From NCBI GenBank assembly GCA_023376005.1, contig CM042151.1, positions 82,321,506 to 82,385,505 on the forward strand: a stretch of 64,000 nucleotides of DNA, written 5' to 3'. The position numbers and the translations under genes were made by a program. This stretch comes from Doryteuthis pealeii. Lineage: Eukaryota > Mollusca > Cephalopoda > Myopsida > Loliginidae. Positions 23,302-36,111 of the stretch are shown piece after piece. Every line of letters starts with the position of its first letter. The first letter of the stretch is position 1. The notes under the pieces were generated by a model. That model ran no database searches. It had not been told where the DNA came from and saw nothing but the letters and a program-made list of their open reading frames with translations.

Positions 23302-23731
23302 ATGTCAATTCAATGCTCAATATGTGGGAAAGCTATTGCAATTGAATCTGATTTAAGAAAACATATGCGCGAACATACAAAAGAGAGACCATTTCTATGT
23401 AAGTTATGTGACAAAAGTTATTCTCAGAAAAGACATTTGACTAGACATGAACGCACACATACAGGAGAGAGACCCTTCAAATGTGATGAATGCAAGAAAG
23501 ATTTTCTATATGCTTACCATTTAAAAGATCATCAACGCATACATACAGGGGAGAGACCATTTATATGTAAAATATGTAAGAAAAGTTTTTCTCAGCACGG
23601 CACTTTGTCAACACATCAACGCACACACAGGAGAGAGACCCTTCAAATGTGATACATGCAACAAAGTCTTTACACAGGCTCAACATTTAAAAAATCATCA
23701 ACGCACACATACATTCAAATGTGACCAATGA
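23302..23731 (+). pseudogene. truncated C2H2 zinc-finger gene, locus 3
   Basis: The open frame gives four fingers at about 5-25, 33-53, 61-81 and 89-109 and then fails. A two-base loss in the CACACATACAGG linker after finger 4 shifts the frame and creates a TGA at 23650. A fifth finger ([17 protein letters not shown]) is readable in the other frame up to 23706, then a further linker loss leads to a TGA at 23729. The whole repetitive tail with its acidic motif is absent. It is probably a pseudogene; a 116-residue four-finger product remains possible because the fingers themselves are intact. Confidence 0.8.
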
Positions 23732-24330
23732 CAATTGAAAACAATCGGAATCATATATAAATGACAATGGTTCTTAGAAAAATCGGGAAAGGAAAAATGT
23801 ATATCACATTCAAATTAATCTTAATATTCATAATTCAGTAAATGAATACCCACAATTGAATACAATAGAAGAATTTTTACCAGAAACAAAAACTACATCA
23901 ATACTTGGCAAACCGACGTAAACTCACAACTACAAATCTTCTGTTTCGTACAAAAATACTCATGACCAACACTTTACAAGTTAATCAACACGGAATTAAC
24001 AACGTTTCCCAAACACCTTCTAGGGTGGGGTAGAAACAAACATTATAATTGGAGATCGTGTATATGAGGAAATTCCATGGATTAAACAACCATAGTTGTT
24101 TTTTTTTAGCAATATAAAGATGTGTTCATCTTGAATTATGGACGTACTACCACTGGAACAGATCAAATAATCCAAATAAGAAACGAATGGGAAAATATCA
24201 CTTGAATATAGAACAAACGACCAAACTTACTCGTTGACTCCAAGTCTCATTGATAAAGAAAATACAAGACTCGAGAGACAAGTGACATTACCAGTTTATG
24301 GAAATGAAGATTTATCCGGATAATCGGAAA
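23732..24330 (+). pseudogene. decayed ZNF tail modules after locus 3
   Basis: Collinear with the sequence after loci 1 and 2, from 'ATCATATATAAATGACAATG' to 'GAAGATTTATCCGGATAATC'. This shows that the coding tail was deleted between 23729 and this point. Confidence 0.7.
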
Positions 24331-24958
24331 CTTATATATTCCTATTTGTTATTAGGAAAATATAAAGGAAAAATATTTTTGTATTTTAGTTCGATACTTC
24401 TCAAATGCTTTTTCTTTTTAGCAAAATTTTAATTTAAAAAATATATTTCTTGATTTCTTGATTACGATACTTCTCACAAGCTTTTTAGCAAAATTTTAAT
24501 CATTTTTTTTTGTAAATACATTCTTGGTTTCTTTTTATCAACAATCGGTTTTGATTTTTATTCTTCACCAACTTATCATTTTTATTTTTCCTTTTCAATA
24601 TAATTCTTCTATTTTTTCATTGAAAGAGCAAGAAATCTTTGGATCAATTTTTAAAAAATTTGATTAAAATGAATTTCAACGAAAAATATCAAACGTAATT
24701 TCATTTGCCTACGAGTTTTAATTATTTTCGAATTTCCTTTTTTTATTGAAATTTCTTTTCCATGATTTTTATTTTCATCCTTTAAAATGTGTTCTTTGCA
24801 TTCATTTAGTTTAATTTTTTTTTCTTTTTTAATAAAACTCGCTTAAAAATTCACTTCAAAAGTTTTATTTTCCTTTCCTTCTTTCATTTTTATGCGTCTC
24901 TATTTTTAAAAAAGAACCAGCAGATTAAAAAAGATTAAAAAAACAGAAAATTATACTG
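24331..24958 (+). terminator. T-rich 3' region with AATAAA (24831-24836)
   Basis: Same arrangement as after loci 2 and 4, about 1.1 kb past the finger region. A candidate poly(A) signal only. Confidence 0.5.
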
Positions 24959-25085
24959 AAATATAATCTAATTTTCAAATAAATTATTTTGAAAATACTA
25001 ATTTATCATATAATCTAATTTTCAAATAAATTATTTTGAAATTACTAATTTATCATATAACCTAATTTTCAAATAAATTATTACA
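24959..25085. repeat. 47 bp tandem repeat, about 2.7 copies
   Basis: The unit begins ATCATATAATCTAATTTTCA and is the same as the larger array at 26610-27138, from which it is split by the intervening segment. Confidence 0.85.
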
Positions 25086-26609
25086 TTGGTAATCTCAGAA
25101 TTAGAGAAAGTTTATTAATAGCTAAATTAGGTCCTAATATAAACAATAGATTAGAATTAAACACAGAATACATAATTAACTAAATTTACACGTTCCATAT
25201 ATAGGTTTTAGTTTATTTAGTACACATGTTCTCTCATATATATATAATTTTCCCTACCATAAATTTTAAACCTACCAACTATCAATAGATTAGAATTAAA
25301 CTCAGAATACACGATTAACTAAATTTACACGTTTCATATATAGCCTTTTTTTTTTTTTTTTTTTTTTTCTTAATTAAAATTAAATAATATATTATATATA
25401 TATATATATATATATAGTGATGGGATGATTGAGAGTGAAAAGAAGATAATAGAGAAATATAAAAAAAATTAATTACGATTAATTTAACAATATTGACATA
25501 CGTATTAACTCCTTTACATGACATTATTTCTTTAAACCATGACACTATTTCTTTAAACCATAATACCCTCTTAGGAGTACGGTCAGTCTAGAACTATTAA
25601 TAAATATTTAAGGAAAAGTGGGAAAAAAAAAAAAAAAAATAAGAATAAATAATAACAACAAAGAATGAAAAAAAAAAAATAGTTAAATAAAATATATAAT
25701 TGAAGCAGTACATTATGCCTTTTGTAATTCAAATATTTGATTTATGATATTTAATCTATCTGAAATTTAAGGGGGGAATGGTTTGTCTTATTTTTATTGT
25801 TTTGAATTTTACATCAATCCTAATATGTAATTATTTTAATATATAATTAATATAATATTTAATCTATTTAAGTTTAAAAGAAAAAGAGAAAAAAGTACTC
25901 ATAAAAGATATTTTCTTAAAAAAAAAAAAAAAAATAATAATAATAAAAAGAATCATTTATTTTTTCTATCAATACTAATACATAATTTAAGATAATCTTT
26001 TATTTACTTATTTACTATAAAAAAATAATTTAAATTAGAGAACAAAGGGGATAAAGGGAAAAAAAAAGAAAAAAAAAAAAAAAGAAAAGAAGAGAAATAA
26101 CACAAAAAAAAGAAAGAGAGGGAGAAAGAATAAGAAATGAAAGGTGAAAGCGAAACAAAAGCTAAGTATGTTAAAAAAAAAAAAAAAAAATTTTCTATTA
26201 ACGGTTTTTTTTCATTTGTTCACTTTTGTTTTTGAAATTATGACACGCTCACACCGTTGCTACACATTGCTACACATTGCTACACATTGCGACATTGCAA
26301 CATCTTACCGAATGTCAGCCTTGTTCTCAACAAACTTTTAAGAAAGAAAAAAAAAGAAAGAGAGAAATAAGAAATTACAGTTATTCGCCCATTCATAAAG
26401 GAGGAGAAGAAGAAAGAGAGGAAAAAAGGAGAGGAAAAGGAAATAAGAAGAGAAATTATAATCACACAAATATATAAAAAAAAAAAACATAAGCACGTCA
26501 TTTCTGAAATCCGTCTCTGACGATAAAGCTTCGCTTTGAAATCGATTAGACATATAAACATCTTTTTGTCTTTATTTTTTACGCATTGTATTGCCTTCGA
26601 ATTTTATTA
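25086..26609. other. insertion-like segment splitting the 47 bp array, rich in A runs
   Basis: About 1.5 kb with long A or T runs (25346-25369, 25623-25639, 26170-26190), purine-rich tracts, a 59 bp direct repeat (about 25147-25206 and 25285-25343), and a GCTACACATT-type decamer repeated near 26258-26290. Array units lie on both sides, so it probably inserted into the array. No transposase or reverse transcriptase seen. Confidence 0.5.
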
Positions 26610-27138
26610 TTTTATAAATTATTTTAAAATTACTAATTTATCATATAATCTAATTTTCAAATAAATTATTTTGAAATTACTAATTTATCATATAATCTAA
26701 TTTTCAAATAAATTATTTTGAAATTACTAATTTATCATATAATCTAATTTTCAAATAAATTATTTTGAAATTATTAATTTATCATATAATCTAATTTTCA
26801 AATAAATTATTTTGAAATTATTAATTTATCATATAATCTAATTTTCAAATAAATTATTTTGAAATTACTAATTTATCATATAATCTAATTTTCAAATAAA
26901 TTATTTTGAAATTACTAATTTATCATATAATCTAATTTTCAAATAAATTATTTTGAAATTACTAATTTATCTATAATTATCTAATTTATCATATAATCTA
27001 ATTTTCAAATAAATTATTTTGAAATTACTAATTTATCATATAATCTAATTTTCAAATAAATTATTTTGAAATTACTAATTTATCATATAATCTAATTTTC
27101 AAATAAATGAAATTACTAATTTATCATATAATCTAATT
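26610..27138. repeat. 47 bp tandem array, about 11 copies
   Basis: ATCATATAATCTAATTTTCA starts recur every 47 bases from 26640, with one disturbed unit near 26970. A single copy of the unit occurs in the 3' region of locus 2 (17245-17300) and a diverged one near 41145, so the array grew from a normal part of the cassette. Confidence 0.9.
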
Positions 27139-27477
27139 TTTTATTTTCGTCACATTTCCTTTTTATTAAAATTTATTGTCGATGATTTTTATTTTCATTT
27201 TTTGCTTCATTTCTTTTTACTTCAATTCATGTACTTTTAATTTTTTTATTTTGTAATAAAACTCGTTTGAAAATTCGCTTCTGTTTTATTTTCCTTTCTT
27301 TCGTTCATCTCTGATTTTATTTCCTCTCTAAAAACAATCATTTTCAGGAGAACCATTATATTTATACAAAATAATGTCCCTTTGCATTCCATACTTAGAA
27401 GCACATTGTATAACATTTATTGTATAAATTTTATTTCCCCATAAAAAATCATTTTCAGGATAACAATTATATTTATG
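27139..27477 (+). terminator. 3' region fragment with AATAAA (27255-27260)
   Basis: Repeats the T-rich 3' region including AATAAAACTCGTTTGAAAA. Because locus 3 already has a copy at 24831, this is a duplicated 3' region. Confidence 0.45.
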
Positions 27478-27723
27478 CAAGATAATGTCTCTTTGCATTC
27501 AGCACATAAAATTACGGAGTACCTACAAAAATTAGGATTCTGTGGACCTCAGTAGATGTGCTGGTCGACCACTACTCCAGATTTAAACCCAATTGAAAAC
27601 TTGTGGAGCGTTCTGACACGACGTGTTTATGAGGACGGACGACGATTTAGAAGAAAGGTGACTAGTGGCAGGAAAGGGCAAACGTATCATATGAAATTAC
27701 ATCAAAGGATATTCAGAAATTAA
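27478..27723 (+). mobile_element. Tc1/mariner-type transposase relic, C-terminal part, copy 3
   Basis: Same 246 bp span and end as 3644-3889, with QDN, ITEYLQKLGF, PDLNPIENLWSVL and VYEDGR. A TAG follows the CAG after GFCGP. It also has 37 residues between the second Asp and the Glu. Confidence 0.85.
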
Positions 27724-28336
27724 CATGTTCGATGGACCAGGGAGATATCTTAGGCATTTTAAAAAAAGGATCACGTATCTCATATTAACCAACACTACCA
27801 TCATTTTTTAACATTTGCTTTTATATTTCGATTCAATTTCATAATATTTACTGTATGTATCCATAAAAATCTGTAAATGAAGCAATTAAAGTGTTTTTGA
27901 AAATCTTTTTAACAGTTTTTTAATTACAAATCGTTAATAATTTGACTCATTTATAATTTCAGTAAATTAGGTAAATAACAAAAACTTCTGTTCCCTTTTT
28001 TTAGAAAGTTTTTTGTGAATCATATGTATATATAATTGTTCATCAATCTCCGATAATTTCGTTAAATTCCAACGTTTAATATTTGGATAGGATGGAAAAA
28101 TGTCACTTCATTAATAATTTGAAACGGAGTGTATATTAAATCATGATTTCTATTTTTCTTATTTTTCATATTTGATCTGTGGTGCATCTATTCTGTCTTT
28201 AAAGTAGAATATTAGGAAAAATGAAATAGATCAACTCCATTGGAAATCCTCTATTTAAGAATACATACAGAGGTGTACTGGTAATTAAGAAACGTCGATA
28301 ACATTAAAGTGTAATATAGTCTATTATATATATATA

Positions 28337-28353
28337 GTGAGTTCGATGCTCAC
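28337..28353 (+). repeat. T-arm-like motif after (TA)n
   Basis: GTGAG-TTCGATG-CTCAC, a perfect five-base stem, directly follows a short TA tract. It continues as 'AGGGTGTCTAATACTTCTG', the tail seen at 5290. Confidence 0.45.
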
Positions 28354-28469
28354 AGGGTGTCTAATACTTCTGACCTTGTGCCACATCAATGTTAGGCTTA
28401 ATAAATGACTATATAAAAAGAGAAAGTAAGCACTTCACATGATATAATAGTAAGAAATCTAGATCAGCA

Positions 28470-28525
28470 CAAAATTTTAGTGAGTTCGATTCTCACTGAG
28501 CATCCCATACTTGGAGGTGCGTTGT
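28470..28525 (+). repeat. SINE-like fragment with tRNA T-arm motif
   Basis: GTGAG-TTCGATT-CTCAC at 28480-28496, identical to 5417-5433. Confidence 0.45.
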
Positions 28526-28757
28526 ATAATGGTTATTATTGTAGTTAAAATCCTGAGCAAGGTTTTTTAAAAATTTCACTTCACACTTAGTAACGGTATG
28601 AATCTATCTTCAGTCTAGGACTGAAAAAAAGGTCAATTAAAGTTCACTAATTTGATAGAAAATGCTTTAGATTCCTTTACTAATGTTAAACCCAAATATT
28701 TTTATCAAACATTTCATGGAGAAGTTGTAGTAGCATATGAACGAAACGAAGTAGAAA

Positions 28758-28909
28758 CAACATTTCGGTATTATCGCATCAATGCGTTCTGGCATTGTCC
28801 TAAAAGAAACGCTAAGCGGGGCCTGCTCAAAAACCAACCCGCGCTACGATTGAAGTCTTTTTTAGGGCATGAAACCAGGACGCATTTATGCGATATGTAC
28901 GCAACATTT
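28758..28909. mobile_element. 136 bp inverted-repeat MITE with 8 bp target duplication, copy 2
   Basis: The element 28766-28901 is flanked by perfect CAACATTT duplications (28758-28765 and 28902-28909). Terminal arms share 'ATCGCAT.AATGCGT.CTGG'. The related empty site is 41503-41510. Confidence 0.8.
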
Positions 28910-28960
28910 AAGGAAGGAGTTTTTTTTTAAGATTGTGACATTATTTTTAATCTATGAGCA

Positions 28961-28964
<4 letters not shown>

Positions 28965-29023
<59 letters not shown>
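28965..29023. repeat. (TA)n microsatellite
   Basis: TA run with one phase slip, followed by a degraded T-arm-like segment, as at 5961. Confidence 0.9.
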
Positions 29024-29026
<3 letters not shown>

Positions 29027-30426
29027 TTGTTAGTGAGAACATTTCTCATTAGCCACGTCTAGCTTCTAACTTAAGCTGAGTAAAATTAGCATTCCATCCC
29101 TGAGCGTTGTGCCAGCCATAAAAAAAACTTGAAAAGTGTATTTCAAAATACTTTAGATTACAATGAAAATGCGGATGAATATACACTCAACAAAGCTGAT
29201 AAAATTATCAGTAAAACTGAACAAATTTCTTGTTTTTTTTTATAAACAGATTTTTAGAATACTGTCATAAGCTGAAAAATTATTTTATATTTTACAGTTT
29301 AAGCAACTTGATTTAAAATATCCTCGATATGATTAATGGTCTTATTAAATACATTGAAAATCACGCTGATGGTAAAAAAATAGATATATCAGCTTTTTGT
29401 CAGGGGAGATAATAATTTTTTTGAATTCTAAAATTTTAAAACAATTATCAAAATCAGTGATTTGTTTTTCTTACTGATATTTTCAGCATTTTAGTCTTTA
29501 AGGATTTAATTTTATACTGAAGAGTTTATTTTGCTAAAAAAAAATAATTCAACAATGTTTTTTTTAAATCAAAACTGATTCTAGGTTGGGCATTAAATAA
29601 TAGAAAAAATTCCAGTCCTTAATTTTTACATTTCTATAAAGATTAAATTAAGAATACCACATTGAAACATAAAGAAAATTTTAAAAATTCAACTCACGGA
29701 AAAGTTCTTTTCTTAAAATTCAAATAATTTTTGTAGTGCTTTGTTTTTTTGTGGTTTTAAAATTTTGCAATTGATGCAAGAAAAAGTCTTTTCTCTGATT
29801 CAGTTGACCTATTTTTATTCTTTTACAAATCTGAGAGTGAATTTCAAATGTCTGTAAGGTAAGATGTTCAACACGATATTTTTATGTGTGGAAAAAAGAT
29901 TTATTTAATCTATCTGAAAATGTATGATTTAAAAAACGCAATTACGTGCAACATATTTTTTCCGAGATTTTCATATATGGAAGAATCATCACTAACGAAA
30001 GTTCTTTTTCGTTTGTCGAAACACTTTTCAGTGTTAAGGATTGACATTACCTTTCCATTTTTTTACTTAAAAATACACAGATTTCCACTCTAGGCACAGC
30101 AACAACTGTTTGATTGCACATGTACTTGTTGTATTGTCATTTTATCTTTCGTTTCTTGGCTACGCAGTGGAACATCGCTGTATAAAATTTTAAATGTTAT
30201 AGGCTCCCATAGTTTTTACATATTTTCACTGATGTCTTCATACTTAAAATGTTTAAAAAATCAAAGAATCCTCTTTTAATTTGTCAATCCGGATTTTTGT
30301 TCTGGGGAACATATCAAAATGCCCTTATAATTTTTTTAACCACATGAAATATTCTACACATCATGTCTATCGATGATCTTAAATCTTCTGAATGTTTTCC
30401 ATTTTTGGATGCTACAAAAAGTACGA

Positions 30427-30443
30427 GTAAGGATCGAACTCAC
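30427..30443 (-). repeat. tRNA T-arm-like motif
   Basis: On the minus strand, GTGAG-TTCGATC-CTTAC gives a five-base stem with one G-U pair and a seven-base loop. No full cloverleaf could be drawn. Confidence 0.4.
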
Positions 30444-32400
30444 GTACCCTGATTTACCAGATTTTTCCACTTTTTATTGATTTGCAGAGAATTCTTTCTT
30501 TTTATTTTTTATTTTTTTGTAGTAAGATTTATTAAAAAATGATAAACGTTAGACGTGAATAATATCTTTGGAAAAATGAGAAAGTCCACTCGAAAGTATC
30601 TTACCCCCCCACCTCATAATTTAGCCAGTATAATATTCTGTATTTTATTTTGCTAACATATATTTCGGAATTATATCAAATTGATTCATTCTCTAAAAAT
30701 TACCATCAGCTGAGAGCACAGCAAATGTGAGTTCTATGTAATTTATCATTCATATATATTTAAAGTTTTTTTAAATATTTTTTCGTTATATTAAGAATGT
30801 ACAAATGTAAGTTAAGTAACTCCGAGTTTAATTTTAGTTTTAATTTTGATTTCCAGGTTTTAAATGTATTTTATATAGCAGTTCGGTAAGCGATTGATGG
30901 TTTAAATATCACATATTATGATTATGATGCTCTTGTTAATTTCAGTCTTGACACGATTTTACCAATTTTATAAAATATTTGTTCTACCGTTTGTTCATTT
31001 GGAAGAAGTGACTTAATATCCTAAAAGTTCTAATTTTATTTTTGGAAGAAATCTAAATGTAATTTTCTGACTCTTCAAATACAGGCAAATTAAATTTTTA
31101 GAATCATTTTCTTAACTGAACTGAATTATTACATGCGATTCAATCTTTCGAAATCTACAACACTCAAAATTTAGAATCCAGATGCTATTTTGACTCTTGT
31201 TTATACACAGATGATATAGATTTTATTTTATACAAATCTTTACTGCTATCAGTAACTCAAAACAGTTACTATTAAATATTGGTAATGAATATATTTACAT
31301 GTTATATTTAATCAATAACAAAATAAACTTTTTATTCTAAAATTATATATGGACATATCAAAATTGAGGATTTAATACTTTTTGCATTTCATATAATCTA
31401 AAAATAAAACTATTCATTTAATTGAATATTTGCAAAGCTTTAAATAGAAAACATAGAATGGGTCATAGTTTATTTTCAAAAGAATTTTCTCGAAACATTT
31501 AGAAAATGCTCCGCGATATTTCAGGTGCTTTCCAATATGGCTGTTGAAATTAACTTTTTTATTTCGTATCATCTAACGATAAAAATATTCATTTTATTGT
31601 ATAGTTGTAAAGTTTATAATAGAAAACCTAAACTGGGTCATAATCTATTTAAAACAGTATTTTATACTTTTAAAAACTTTTAGAAAATGCTCTGAAATAT
31701 TTTCGAGGGGAGGGGGTAAACTTCGTTTGCTTTCCATAATAGCAGTTGATATGAAAGTTTACAACATCATTTGTAAGTTAATAATTTTTATGCGTTATAT
31801 GATGCGTAAGGAAGATATATTGATAATACAACTATACGGATCTAGAATAACAAAGCTGGCTTAAAAAAGGTTTTATTTGAAATCAAAAGCATGAAATAAT
31901 TTCAGTCGATAATACTGAGAATTAATTAATGAAATATACGGAATTATCAGATCTACAAAATAAGACAGATTTAACTAGTAATCACTAAAATCAGTTCACT
32001 ATAACATCTGAATGATTTAATTGTTTCCATGCATTGATCTATTCTGACGCGTGTCCTCATCTTGGTTACTTTATACGGAATTATCAGAGTCTGAAAACAA
32101 AGATTCCTTTAACAAAAAAAAAAAAAAAACCCAGATTTAACCAGTGATCACTAAAAGTTGTTCGCTATATATTACTTTTCTGTCTCTTCTACTATTACTA
32201 TATTCTATTATATTATTTATGTCCCTTTTCAGGCGTGTCTCGTATTTGGTCGTCCCTTCCTACGGGACAAAAAAATCGATTCCTTTTAGTCCCCTCACCA
32301 TTGTTATATTACTTTTCTGTCTCTTCTACTTGACCTTTAATAGAACCAATTGATGGAATTTAATTTTAATCTCCTTTTTAATTAATTAAAGGCAATCATA

Positions 32401-32938
32401 TTGTGTTCATATTTCTGTTTTGTCGGATATTCTTTAATTTTTTTATATCCTGAAAAAATTCATTTATTTAAGATGAGTCTTATTATAGGCAGGTTTTTAA
32501 AAAATTTTAAAACTCGATTAGTTTTCAATTTCACAAAAGACAATTTTCAACAAAGAATAATAAATCAATACATCTATAGTAATAATAATAATAATAATAA
32601 TTATATATATATATATATATAATCTTGAATAAAAATAAGGAATTACATTTGTTTTTGTTTTAATCGTACAAAATTGAAAAAAAAAAGGATTATTCACTTC
32701 GTATTATCGTGTGTCTACCCCACCCCACTGGACAAAAAATATCACGGTTTTGAGCAATGATATTGTGTTAATATTTTATCTTGACAGAAATTCAGCAAGT
32801 TTTTTCTGAGTTTAAAAATTCAATTTGTATTATAGACAAACTTTGCATTTTCTTATAGAATTTAAGCTTGATTATTTTCCAATTTGCAAAAAATTACATT
32901 TCCAGTCGAAAAAAAAAAAGAAGACTAAACTGTGTGAA
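32401..32938. other. AT-rich spacer with (AAT)n(TA)n at 32581-32621
   Basis: Collinear with 9480-10262. No gene seen. Confidence 0.65.
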
Positions 32939-33453
32939 GATATTTCAGGTGTTATCGTCCCGGCTTCCTGCCCTAAAATACGCTAGGTGGCTCCTGCTGA
33001 AAAAGTAAACCGTGTATGTTTTGAACCATGTAGCGCTTTGAAGGCCTTTTTATCGACAATTTAATGCGATATTAAAGCGATATTTTACAGCCCCCCTTCA
33101 ACCTTTTTATCGACACGACAAGTAATTGTAAATATTCTACCCCCACAGCGTTTAGAATATTTTTTTAGCATTTTGAAGGCGATTTTATCGACAAGTTAAT
33201 GCTATAAGAAAGCAACATTTTACAGCGCCCTGCCCTCAGTTTTTAAAAAGATATTTTCAATTACTTGTCGTGTCGATAAAAAAAACTTTTGAAGTAGAGC
33301 TGTAAAATATCGCTTCCATATCGCGTTAACTTGTCGATAAAAACGCCTTCAAACCACTACACGTTTCATAACTAGCACTTTTTCAGCGGGCGCTGCCTAG
33401 CGTATTTTACGAAAGGAGGCTGGGACGACAGCGTCCAAAAATCACCGATATTT
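32939..33453. mobile_element. ~500 bp foldback element, copy 2 (complete)
   Basis: The element 32946-33446 is flanked by GATATTT on both sides (32939-32945, 33447-33453). Inverted arms of about 150 bases match copy 1. Unoccupied related sequence, with AGATATAAATAAAAA in one piece, is found near 34043 and 43495. Confidence 0.85.
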
Positions 33454-34609
33454 GAATAAAAAGAGTATTTAGTTGTTTTTTTGGATTTTACTGCATGTTT
33501 ATGCCAAAAATATTTTGTTTCATTCATAATTGTTGCGTATTCAATTTCTTCAATAAAATAATGAATTATTTTTTCCTTGAGTGATACATAATTGAGAAAA
33601 TTATGAGAGATTATTTAACCACTGAACCTTTTAGTAGAATCGGTTAATGGTATTTTTATTTATTCAATCTAATATATTTTCTTAATTAATTATATTGTGT
33701 ACATATTTTTGCACGACTGAAAAATTCAATTTATATTATAAACAGAATTTGTATTTTCTTTTAAAATATAATTGTCAGAATATATTTGAATATTAAGAAC
33801 ATTTCGTTGATTGGTTGGATTTTACTGCTAAGGTTAATTTAAGTAATTTTGTTTTTTATTCATTCTTGTTGCGTATTCAGGTTTTTTTTTAAATTAAAAA
33901 AATTGAATTATTTTTTTAGTTTAGAAATTAAATTCATATTATAGACAAACTTTGTATTTTCATTTAAAATTCAAGCGTTTATCATTTTTTCCAATTTGCA
34001 AATAAATACATTTTCAGTCTGAAAAAAGAGTAAAATGTCTGAAGATATAAATAAAAACAACATTTGGTTAGTTGGTCGGATTTTACGGCTTGTCAACCCT
34101 AGGGTCCTTTTATGCCGAAGACGTTCTGTTTTATTCATTATTATGTATTCATTTTTTTTAAACAAAAAGACTGAATTATCTTTCCTTGGGTGATATATAC
34201 TTGAAAAATTATGAGTGATTATTGTATTAAGTAAGTCCCCTCCCCCCCAAAAAGAAACAATGGCGTCGAATCGGAGCACTGATTTAAAAAAAAAATTAAA
34301 ACATCAGTCAAATTGTTGATTATAGAGAATGTGAATTTTATCCTTTAACAGATTAATGCTATTTCAAGAACCTTCGCTAGACGTAATGTTCAATTGACAA
34401 AAAGAGGGAGGAAACATATATAGTAATAAGTTTTAAGACAGAAAGATAGTAAAATCTAAATTAGCAGTTGAATTAAAATTGGGATGAATATTATTTTTAA
34501 AGAGTTTTATCTTAAGAAAACGTATTCAATTGAAGGTCACGATATTATTTTATATATTCTTTACCGTTTCGAATCGTCATACGTCACAAAGCACTAGTGT
34601 TACGTTAGG
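33454..34609. other. spacer made of repeated pieces
   Basis: Segments near 33560, 33890 and 34130 resemble each other and 43540-43640 ('TTGTTGCGTATTCA', 'GAATTATTTTT'). This looks like local duplication of a piece of a few hundred bases. No gene supported. Confidence 0.5.
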
Positions 34610-34759
34610 TATTCCATTATTTTAAATGAAGTATTACAAGGGAGATGGTATACACGGTGTTTTATTACATGGTCATCTTACAGTAAGTGGTGCATCTTTT
34701 TCTTCGGAGAGCTACCACGTTAGGCTTCACAAAAGGGACAAAGGAATGGATTCATAGTT
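34610..34759 (+). repeat. dispersed element A, copy 4
   Basis: Contains CACGGTGTTTTATTACATGG, closest to copy 6 at 44310-44459. Followed directly by the 1.34 kb insertion. Confidence 0.6.
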
Positions 34760-36111
34760 TATATACTAGGGTGGTCCAAAACAAATCGTTTGCTACGTTT
34801 TCAAAAACGAATTAAAATTAATTAAATCTATTATTTAAGGTCAAACTAAATCGATAAGTGGTAACATAATGACCATCATTAAAAAAGAAAAATATCATTA
34901 CATATGCAGTTTATTTTTAATACATTTAAAAGGATTTGTTTTGGTCAATTTCGACGCGATCCACCATTCTGTTTCTTTTTCAATGGTTTTTAGGCGCTTG
35001 TTTACAATTCTAATTTAACATTCGCGATTGCAAAAAAATGTACCAGAAATCAGGTAGTATTTCTGTTATTCGGACTATTGTCCCAATCTTCATTGATATT
35101 TGTACAACGGAATGAGAACAGGATACCCCCATGGACTAAATAAAGGGTTAGGTTCAAAGTTCCGTGATGGCTCCCGATTATGACAAGAAGGTTCCCGACT
35201 CCGACAAGAAATACCTGAAGAAGGCCGGAGGGCATATTGACGTTGTACAAATAACAATGAAGATGGGGACAATAGTCCGAATAACACAGATAATACTAAT
35301 CATCAAGCCTCATCTCAAACATTCAGAGAAATAGAAATCAGGTAATTATCCGATTTTAATGAAAATTTCAGTATTGATTTATCAATTAATGGATTTTATA
35401 ATGCATGAGTTATTTTATTTCAAAACTTTAATTATTTTTGTTATGAAAGATTAATATATAAAATTCATTTAAAATAAAAATATTCTGATGTAAAGTTTAA
35501 AATGTTATATTTTTAGATGCTAGAAATAAATATCTATTTAATGCAAACCTTATTTTAGTCAATCAAAGTATACGTTTTAAAGAAAAACTCTATTGAAAAT
35601 GTACCCCCCTTTTTTTAAGTAGAAAAAACCTCGATATATAATTTTTTTTCTTTTTTAAGATAATAGCCAATTAAATAATTATCGAAATGAGTAAAAAAAA
35701 ATCTCAAAAAAATTTTGATCTATGTTTTTTTACATTTTATTTTCCGATTTTCGGTATTTATTTTCTCATAGAAAAGCCACCGTAAAATTTTTTTTCTATT
35801 TATAACTTTGGTCTTTTATCTCTTTATTTATGCTGTAATTAATACAGTATAAGAACAACTCCAAAAAATGTTACGCCCAAACATAAGGGGGGGGGGGGTC
35901 AAAATTAAGTTACCTGAAAATAATTAGAAATTTTGAAATAAAATGAATAATGCATTATAAAAATCATTCTTTGATAAATAAACACTGAAAATTTCATTAA
36001 AATCCGATAATTCCCTGATTTTTGGTAAAATTATTGTCTGTAAGGGGGGGGGTCTAAATTCATTTGGTCACAAACGTATTTTCGGTCAATTTTTGGCCAT
36101 CCTATTATATA
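34760..36111. mobile_element. 1.34 kb DNA-transposon-like insertion with TATATA target duplication
   Basis: TATATA at 34760-34765 and 36106-36111 bounds 34766-36105. The two empty paralogous sites (about 20575 and 44460) read straight through TTTATATACG. Termini are short inverted repeats, CTAGGGTGGTCCAAAA against ATAGGATGGCCAAAA. Inside are inverted arms of about 100 bases (35335-35435 and 35921-36026). No transposase frame seen, so it is non-autonomous. The superfamily is not certain. Confidence 0.75.
35055..35298. mobile_element. nested ~244 bp hairpin element
   Basis: Left arm 35055-35106 and right arm 35240-35298 are near-perfect inverted repeats sharing 'TATTCGGACTATTGTCCC' and 'ATCTTCATTG', ending in 'TTTGTACAAC'. 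It lies inside the 1.34 kb insertion. Confidence 0.75.

Larger units (their letters stand above)
27724..32400. repeat. intercassette spacer block, copy 3
   Basis: Closest to 4644-9440, collinear and near-identical by eye, so the two arose from a recent segmental duplication. It contains the MITE, SINE-like and (TA)n features listed separately. No gene seen. Confidence 0.8.

Noticed and set aside
26338..26561. Minus-strand Phe/Ser-rich frames
   Set aside because: They come from purine-rich low-complexity DNA on the plus strand.
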